In this document: positions 44,373 through 49,681 of the stretch, piece after piece | Layout: each line of letters begins with the position of its first letter | Numbering within the stretch: position 1 is the first letter of the stretch | NCBI GenBank assembly: GCA_900544175.1 | Contig: UQUN01000019.1 | Coordinates: 1 to 49,681, forward strand | From: an uncultured Alistipes sp. | Lineage (GTDB): Bacteria > Bacteroidota > Bacteroidia > Bacteroidales > UBA932 | Reading direction: 5' to 3' | DNA length: 49,681 nt | The notes under the pieces: generated by a model | Databases searched by the model: none | What the model was told of the DNA's origin: nothing | Seen by the model: only the letters and a program-made list of their open reading frames with translations | Made by a program: the position numbers and the translations under genes

Positions 44373-46994
44373 TCAGAGTCTTGCTATTTCTTTCTTTATT
44401 ACCTTGCCGTCGAAAGCCACTTCTACCGTGTACATTCCAGCAGGGAGTCCATTCATGTCAATTTTCAAAGGAGAGAACACACTGATATCAACCCCCTCCC
44501 CGCTGTACACCACAGCTCCGGACTGGGACATGACACTGACATCTCCGGTAACATCCACAGGAGCCCTGACATGGAGAGTGTCCACTACAGGAACTGGATA
44601 GAGATCCAACGGCTGCGAACCGTCCCTGACCACTACCTTAAAACGGCACTGAAGTTCCTCTCCGAAACTGTCCGAAACTGTCACTACCGCATCGGTAACA
44701 CCGTAGCCCATCGGTACTGCAACCATGTTTCCGTCACTGTTTACAGATACAGCTCCGACAGACCAGTCCTCAATCTCAGCTGTCAACTCGAGCGGCTCTC
44801 CGTCCGGGTCCGCAAAATACTCCTGCCACTCTATTGTGACCGGAGCGTCCATGGGAGAACCGAAAGCCACACCCTTAAGTTCCTTGATCATCTCGGGCGC
44901 ACGGTTTTCCAGTACTTCCAGACTTACGGGAACTACGGTACGCATACCATAATCATCCTCGACGACAAAAGACAGATCGTAAAGACCCGGCTCGGCTTCC
45001 GGACCATCTATGCGCAACACTGCCGTGTCCTTGGCCAAAAGTTCGGCCTCTATGCCCTGCAGACTGCCATCACCTTCTACAAGTGCATTCATCGCATGAC
45101 CTTGCGGATCCTCGATATGGAACTTTATCTCCCGGTTCTCGTAGCGGCTCATAGTAATATCCGTCTCCGAAGGAGGTTCTACAACCGGTGCCGAATTCGC
45201 ACCTGTCGTCACCGAGACCTCATTTGATGCCGGTGACTTGTTGCCTGAGAAGTCGGTGACAACAGCTGTCAGCCTGTACGTCTTGCCGAAGTCCGGCAGA
45301 TAGAACGACCCGGTGAACTCACTACCGGAATAAAGATCAGCTGCCTTGAATGTATATACATTGTCCATCTCATCCTCTCCATAGTAGATCAGCACCATAT
45401 TTGCCCTGTCATCATCAGGATCGTCCGGTATTGTGAGAGTGACAGTGACATTGTTCGACTCCACGACAGCATCGAGATCATCCACGGCCAAAGGAGGTTC
45501 ACCGGTATCCGCCACAAGAACCTTATAGGCATCTATCAGGCCCCTTCCTATCTCCATACCGGGATTATACGAGGATATATCGTTGACACCGTTAAGGATA
45601 CGCTCCTTCAGAGCATCCGCTGTAAAGCCGGGACCACCCAAGTACGAAACAGCAAGGGCTGCTATGCCCGACACATGAGGACAGGCCTGGGACGTACCGG
45701 CCATCCCCCCGTACTTGTTGTCTGGAAGAGTGCTGTACACAAAGACATTCTTCTGGTCATCTCCGCCCGGAGCCGACACATCCACCCAGTCTCCATAATT
45801 GGTGTAATACGCTGCCTTGTAGTCCGACGATATCGCTGCGACCGCTATGCATTTCTCGTATCCGGACGGGTAATTGTAACCGAGGGAAGAGTTCCCGGCC
45901 GCAAATATCACGACACCTCCGGCCATCGGACCGACCTGATTCCCATTCTCGTCCATTCCTGCATTCTCAATGAAGTAGTCAATGGCTTCCCTATCCGATT
46001 CCGGAATGGAAGTGACTCCAGGATCTTCGTAGCCCCAGCTGTTCTGAGCAATCACGGCTCCATGATCCGCCGCCCATTTCATGGCCTGGGAGCCACTACC
46101 GCTGGCATTGCCCTGAAATATCTGACAGGACATCAGCTTTACTCCCGATATGCCCCTGGCATAATCGCCTCCAGCTATTCCACCGACTCCTATACCGTTG
46201 TTATTGACTGCGGCAACAGTACCGGCCACATGAGTACCGTGATTCTCCGGAATAATGGTGAGATTGTGGTTGACGAAATTATAACCGTAGACCTGGTCAC
46301 CCGTTTCATCAGGGTTATGCCACATGTTGGCCGCCAGATCCTCATGGTCATAGTCAATGCCGCCATCGATGACAGCCACGACAACATCCTCGCTTCCGAC
46401 AGTGATATCTTCCCATACGGGAACGATATTGACATCAGCTCCTGGTCTTGAGTTGATCATGCTTCCATCATTGTAATAATGCCACTGATTGACGGGCATT
46501 TCCGGATCATCAAAGATGAAAGGCCCATCATCCATCAGGACCGTCTTGGGTCTGAGCTCTACAATATCCACTCCTTCGATAAAGGAGATATCCTCGCTCG
46601 CCTTTGTAATGACGGAAGAGCTGTCTATGTACACATCGTACCACAGATGCAGTCCGGCCGCCCTTGTACGGGGCTCGAACTTTCCGGCATAGGGAAACGT
46701 TCTCTCCATCCTGACAACACCGGCCGAGGCCAATGGAGTGCAGGCAGACCTGACTCCGGCAGAGAAGATCCTTCCTGAAGAATCAGCCGCTTCCTCAAAC
46801 TTGGAAGCCATGTCACTGGAAAGTTTCACTCTCATCATATAGGGCTCATACGCAGAAATCATAATCCCGCGGTCACCCTGCCCACCCGTCATGCCGGTAT
46901 TACGGTCAAAAGGAGTATCCTCATTAATACTGCAAGAGTGCGGCAAAAGAATTGCCGCACTCATATACACTATAAAACGTAGCCTGTTGCTCAT
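44373..46994 (-). CDS. S8 subtilisin-like serine protease with type IX-like sorting tail
   Basis: 873 residues. Catalytic Asp210 (VVVAVIDGGIDYDHED), His252 (ENHGTHVAGT), oxyanion Asn318 (IAQNSWG) and Ser435 (GTSQACPHVSG) are all present, so it should be active. An inhibitor-like propeptide region precedes it (about 40-165). After the protease domain come a fibronectin-like segment (about 500-600) and two cadherin-like segments (about 605-780). The last 80 residues (LDLYPVPVVDTLHVRAPVDV ... NGLPAGMYTVEVAFDGKVIK) resemble a type A CTD of the type IX secretion system. The N-terminus has a Cys at 21 in a weak lipobox (LPHSC). Its start overlaps the upstream BACON gene by 4 bases (ATGA). Confidence 0.92.
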   Translation of the reverse strand: MSNRLRFIVYMSAAILLPHSCSINEDTPFDRNTGMTGGQGDRGIMISAYEPYMMRVKLSSDMASKFEEAADSSGRIFSAGVRSACTPLASAGVVRMERTFPYAGKFEPRTRAAGLHLWYDVYIDSSSVITKASEDISFIEGVDIVELRPKTVLMDDGPFIFDDPEMPVNQWHYYNDGSMINSRPGADVNIVPVWEDITVGSEDVVVAVIDGGIDYDHEDLAANMWHNPDETGDQVYGYNFVNHNLTIIPENHGTHVAGTVAAVNNNGIGVGGIAGGDYARGISGVKLMSCQIFQGNASGSGSQAMKWAADHGAVIAQNSWGYEDPGVTSIPESDREAIDYFIENAGMDENGNQVGPMAGGVVIFAAGNSSLGYNYPSGYEKCIAVAAISSDYKAAYYTNYGDWVDVSAPGGDDQKNVFVYSTLPDNKYGGMAGTSQACPHVSGIAALAVSYLGGPGFTADALKERILNGVNDISSYNPGMEIGRGLIDAYKVLVADTGEPPLAVDDLDAVVESNNVTVTLTIPDDPDDDRANMVLIYYGEDEMDNVYTFKAADLYSGSEFTGSFYLPDFGKTYRLTAVVTDFSGNKSPASNEVSVTTGANSAPVVEPPSETDITMSRYENREIKFHIEDPQGHAMNALVEGDGSLQGIEAELLAKDTAVLRIDGPEAEPGLYDLSFVVEDDYGMRTVVPVSLEVLENRAPEMIKELKGVAFGSPMDAPVTIEWQEYFADPDGEPLELTAEIEDWSVGAVSVNSDGNMVAVPMGYGVTDAVVTVSDSFGEELQCRFKVVVRDGSQPLDLYPVPVVDTLHVRAPVDVTGDVSVMSQSGAVVYSGEGVDISVFSPLKIDMNGLPAGMYTVEVAFDGKVIKKEIARL

Positions 46995-49453
46995 TTCATT
47001 ATCTCATCCTGATGTTTCTGCACCATGTGAAGTCTGGGCTTTTCAGGTGTCATGGTCCGGCTCTCAGACTTCTTCGAGTCTATCAGAGCCATGACTCTCT
47101 CCTCCATAAGCCGCTGAGCCCTTTCAATCAATGACTCGGCCGCCGGAGACTCCGGCTTGGCTGCCTTGACAGCAGTTTCCACGTATGGCTGGTCAGATGC
47201 CAGACCTGTCAGAGGCACTGCCATTTTCGGCTCGTTTCCAGGAGCCGGTTTCGAGTATGTGATCACATCACCTATCGGGTTGTACTCCTCAATCGGAGAA
47301 ACTCCGCTTCTCGAGAAGGATACCTGCTCACGGTAGATCTGCGAGATATTGCCCTCGTCGTCATATGCTACCGCAAAGACCAGCATCTCCCTGTCCCAGT
47401 TGATGGCCAGGTCGAAAGAAGTCTTGTTCCACAGCACTGTTCCGAGGAGGTCATTGAGCTGGTACATCAACTCCTTGTCACTTACATCGGAAGAAGTATT
47501 CGATGTCACAGCCACGCACCATTCGGCAGGATCACCCTCAAGCTGCACCTCCACAGGAATCACAGCACGACCGGCAAAGTCGAAATACTGAGAATACTGC
47601 TGGGCGATCAGAGAGCCGTCAAAATACTTGTCATGGGAAAGTCCTATTCCAATATTCTCAGTCGAATAGGAGAGATCAGGGACTTCGTATACCTCGCTTT
47701 CGAAAACAGGTCCGAGTGAGCCGTCCTGATCATCGATTCCGACAAGTATCACCTTGAACTCATCATACTGATGCACCTGGAAATACGTTGAGGACGTACC
47801 CCTGTATCCTATGCCCCTATAATAATCAATTGCTGTCACACCCTGGCCAGTGTAAGCCTCAGCAAGGCTGTAGAGATAAGCCTTGGCCTGATCTCCCGTA
47901 TAATCAGGATCCACAACCATATACCAGTAGAGACACTCTACAGGATCCGCCTGTACCTGGACGACAACAGACCATGGAGTGAGTTCTTTTATCCCTATCT
48001 CCACATCCAGTTCTTCAGGACTCTTGTAACCGCCGGTTGTAAACACCTCAGACTTGAACAGGCCGGTAGTTATGATCCCGCGGTTGTATCCGAGTCCGAA
48101 GATTATATAGTCTGTATTTTCATTGAGGGATGTAGCCTGTTTGTTTCTCGAGCCGCTCTGGGCAGAGCCGATATAGCCTCCGTTCTGCAGCTTCGCAATA
48201 ATCTCCTCATCGCTCAGGCCCTCATACAGTTCAGCCATCACGACAGCTGTCACATAAGGGTCATCATTAGTGGCATTGACCCTGTAAGACACCCTGTCGC
48301 TGCTGATCTCTCCAATCTCAAATGAAAGCTGGTTGTCCGAAGGCTCGCAGGGGTCTGTCTTTAAAGTAGCAGTGGACATATCTGAATTGATGATACCGTC
48401 ATTGTTGATGGCGAATGCCGCCACAATGTAACTTCTGTCATACATGAGGAAGTCACTGCCCCAGGTGATGGTGTCACGTCCTTTGGACGCAATGATTGCC
48501 AATGTCTCCTCGACAGTCATACCCATGATAGTCTGGGTGAACTTAAGTGTGGCGTTCAGGGATTTCTCGAAATATACCTCATACGACACATTACCGCTTT
48601 CCAGGGTCTGTTCATCCACAGCGTCCACGAAGTAATATTGATCGTAATCATACGGGTCAACTTCAGTCACAAGGACAAAATCATCTGTCACATAGGGCTT
48701 TACATCAAACTTTGCATTCACTTTCTCTACGTCCTGCGTAGTGAATGGCTCCTTGTTGATCTCTGAAGCAAGCTCGCCGGTAGTCTCCATATAGGCGGCG
48801 AACATAATGTATTCTGTCTTGTAAGTAAGGTCTCCAATGGTAAAGGACTGCTCGCCGGTCATAAGTATTTGGTTCGTAAGGAACTCCTCAAGGGTTACCC
48901 CGAGCTGTTCCGCATACATGTTGTAGTTGGACATCACCAGTTCATACAGCTTGTCATCCGAACCTTCACAATATGCGTCATAGTCCCTCTTGGTTATCAC
49001 CATTCCGAAGTATGTCGTCTCGCTGTCCTCCGGCATGAATTTCACATCGACAGAACTGGTGGTGATGTTCGTCAGCTCAAGTTCGACAGCAGCTCTCGGA
49101 CCTGCTCCGTTCTGACGTACCATAAGTCTGGCCTGCACGTTGGCGTAGGTGACAGTGATGAAACATTCACGGGACTTCTCTCCGTCATTTCTGGAAACTG
49201 ATACTTTCATAACACCTTCCTCGCTGAAATCACAGCCAGTAATCCAGTCTTCATCATAATCCGCAAGGAACTCCGCAGTAGGAGAAGGATTGGTCAGTTT
49301 ATAGGCGGCATCTACTGTGCCACCATCCGCAGGTGCCTCGATTACCGAACTGTCAAAAGCCAGTTCCGGAGTCAGCTGCTCCTGATTGTCACGGCATCCG
49401 GAAAAAAATACCGGCAATGCCCCAATTAATAAGAGGGAAAATACTTTTTTCAT
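46991..49453 (-). CDS. Large BACON-domain surface lipoprotein, co-translated with the subtilase
   Basis: 820 residues. Lipobox FFSGCRDN. One BACON domain (about 35-115, DWITGCDFSEEGVMKVSVSR) is followed by a long series of fibronectin-like beta-sandwiches (about 120-720) built on the recurring pattern TSSVDVKF / DRVSYRVNA / WSVVVQVQA, then Y-E-Y-D turns. The C-terminal 90 residues are charged and helical (ESLIERAQRLMEERVMALID). The stop overlaps the S8 start by 4 bases, so translation is coupled; this protein may hold or present the protease at the cell surface. Promoter: TAACTTTG at 49474-49481 (minus). Confidence 0.85.
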   Translation of the reverse strand: MKKVFSLLLIGALPVFFSGCRDNQEQLTPELAFDSSVIEAPADGGTVDAAYKLTNPSPTAEFLADYDEDWITGCDFSEEGVMKVSVSRNDGEKSRECFITVTYANVQARLMVRQNGAGPRAAVELELTNITTSSVDVKFMPEDSETTYFGMVITKRDYDAYCEGSDDKLYELVMSNYNMYAEQLGVTLEEFLTNQILMTGEQSFTIGDLTYKTEYIMFAAYMETTGELASEINKEPFTTQDVEKVNAKFDVKPYVTDDFVLVTEVDPYDYDQYYFVDAVDEQTLESGNVSYEVYFEKSLNATLKFTQTIMGMTVEETLAIIASKGRDTITWGSDFLMYDRSYIVAAFAINNDGIINSDMSTATLKTDPCEPSDNQLSFEIGEISSDRVSYRVNATNDDPYVTAVVMAELYEGLSDEEIIAKLQNGGYIGSAQSGSRNKQATSLNENTDYIIFGLGYNRGIITTGLFKSEVFTTGGYKSPEELDVEIGIKELTPWSVVVQVQADPVECLYWYMVVDPDYTGDQAKAYLYSLAEAYTGQGVTAIDYYRGIGYRGTSSTYFQVHQYDEFKVILVGIDDQDGSLGPVFESEVYEVPDLSYSTENIGIGLSHDKYFDGSLIAQQYSQYFDFAGRAVIPVEVQLEGDPAEWCVAVTSNTSSDVSDKELMYQLNDLLGTVLWNKTSFDLAINWDREMLVFAVAYDDEGNISQIYREQVSFSRSGVSPIEEYNPIGDVITYSKPAPGNEPKMAVPLTGLASDQPYVETAVKAAKPESPAAESLIERAQRLMEERVMALIDSKKSESRTMTPEKPRLHMVQKHQDEIMK

Positions 49454-49473
49454 TTTTAATTAACTTTTCAGTA

Positions 49474-49507
49474 CAAAGTTATCCATACATCGTACTTTCT
49501 GCGAATT
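49474..49507 (-). promoter_or_regulatory. Promoter of the BACON-subtilase operon
   Basis: On the minus strand a TTCG box (one mismatch from TTTG) precedes TAACTTTG (49474-49481) by about 20 bases; the start codon follows 21 bases later. Confidence 0.5.
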
Positions 49508-49537
49508 TTACTTTTCCTTATTCATAAAAATCAAGAA

Positions 49538-49681
49538 TCAAGAAAAATTTTTACGATTCTGCAGTTCTTTTCTATACCTTCCGGGAGGCATGCCCGTTTC
49601 TTTACAAAACGCACTGTAAAAGACACTTGTACCAGCATGAAAAAGTAGACACAGAAAAAATAATTCAGTTAAACATTTTTT
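49538..49681 (-). pseudogene. C-terminal end of an AraC-type regulator, cut or interrupted at the window edge
   Basis: Minus-strand residues HAGTSVFYSAFCKETGMPPG, then RYRKELQNRKNFS and a stop, are the last helix and tail of an AraC HTH. They closely parallel the end of the TPR-AraC regulator at 16004 (SVFYKAFLREIGVSPGKYRN). Upstream of about 49640 the frame stays open but the residues (CLTELFFLCLLF) no longer look like AraC, so an insertion or rearrangement may lie at the edge. It points the same way as the BACON-subtilase operon, mirroring the regulator-lipoprotein arrangement at 16004-19182. Confidence 0.6.

Overview
This window reads as a chromosomal segment from a gut-type member of the order Bacteroidales (phylum Bacteroidota); Rikenellaceae or a close relative is possible but not proven. 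The evidence is direct: many gene starts are preceded by the Bacteroidota -7 promoter element TAnnTTTG (twice with a TTTG box exactly 19 bases upstream), there are BACON-domain surface lipoproteins, a TonB-dependent receptor with a carboxypeptidase-like N-terminal domain, TPR-AraC membrane regulators, a fused FeoA-FeoB, and a subtilase with a tail resembling the type IX secretion sorting domain.

Layout. 1-1100 is a decayed edge: a broken signal peptidase I remnant and a 5'-truncated 6-bladed propeller gene on the minus strand abut, head to head, a 5'-damaged M56/BlaR1-TonB gene. 2422-6410 holds a small heat-shock protein and a plus-strand set of a DUF6624 protein, a sulfatase (probably acting on sulfated host glycans) and a class II aldolase-like protein. 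6438-9087 (minus) holds an archaeal-type AAA ATPase, a DUF456 membrane protein and a nitroreductase. 9279-9455 carries two 70-base units with conserved inverted ends. 9618-13380 (plus) has a small barrel-like protein, a DUF2284 protein, a Fur-family regulator and a Zn/Cd-type P1B ATPase. 13394-15385 (minus) has a barrel-like protein and an overlapping LuxR/hemerythrin pair. 16004-19182 (plus) has a TPR-AraC membrane regulator followed by a BACON-like/LRR lipoprotein. 19187-25779 (minus) has FeoAB and a TonB receptor with a beta-helix lipoprotein. 25954-29040 (plus) has a GH20 hexosaminidase, then a truncated TPR regulator homologue joined to the tail of a surface lipoprotein. 29137-34524 (minus) has a PspC/PadR envelope operon, then SecG, a TPR-like protein, LptE and a sigma-54 activator. 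34627-36282 (plus) is a TPR lipoprotein. 36706-49453 (minus) is a run of BACON lipoproteins and a subtilase, with the polyphosphate genes ppk1-ppx in the middle. The C-terminus of another AraC regulator sits at the right edge.

How the parts fit. Metal handling (FeoAB, Fur-type regulator, P1B ATPase, hemerythrin), host-glycan breakdown (sulfatase, GH20) and envelope maintenance (LptE, SecG, PspC, PadR) are ordinary for this group. The most interesting theme is a repeated module: an AraC regulator, with a TPR sensor part in the two copies where the N-terminus is visible, directly upstream of large BACON-type surface lipoproteins. It appears intact at 16004-19182, collapsed by an apparent internal deletion at 27957-29040, and probably again at the right edge (regulator tail at 49538, then a BACON protein and a subtilase). 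No tRNA, rRNA or CRISPR array was seen.
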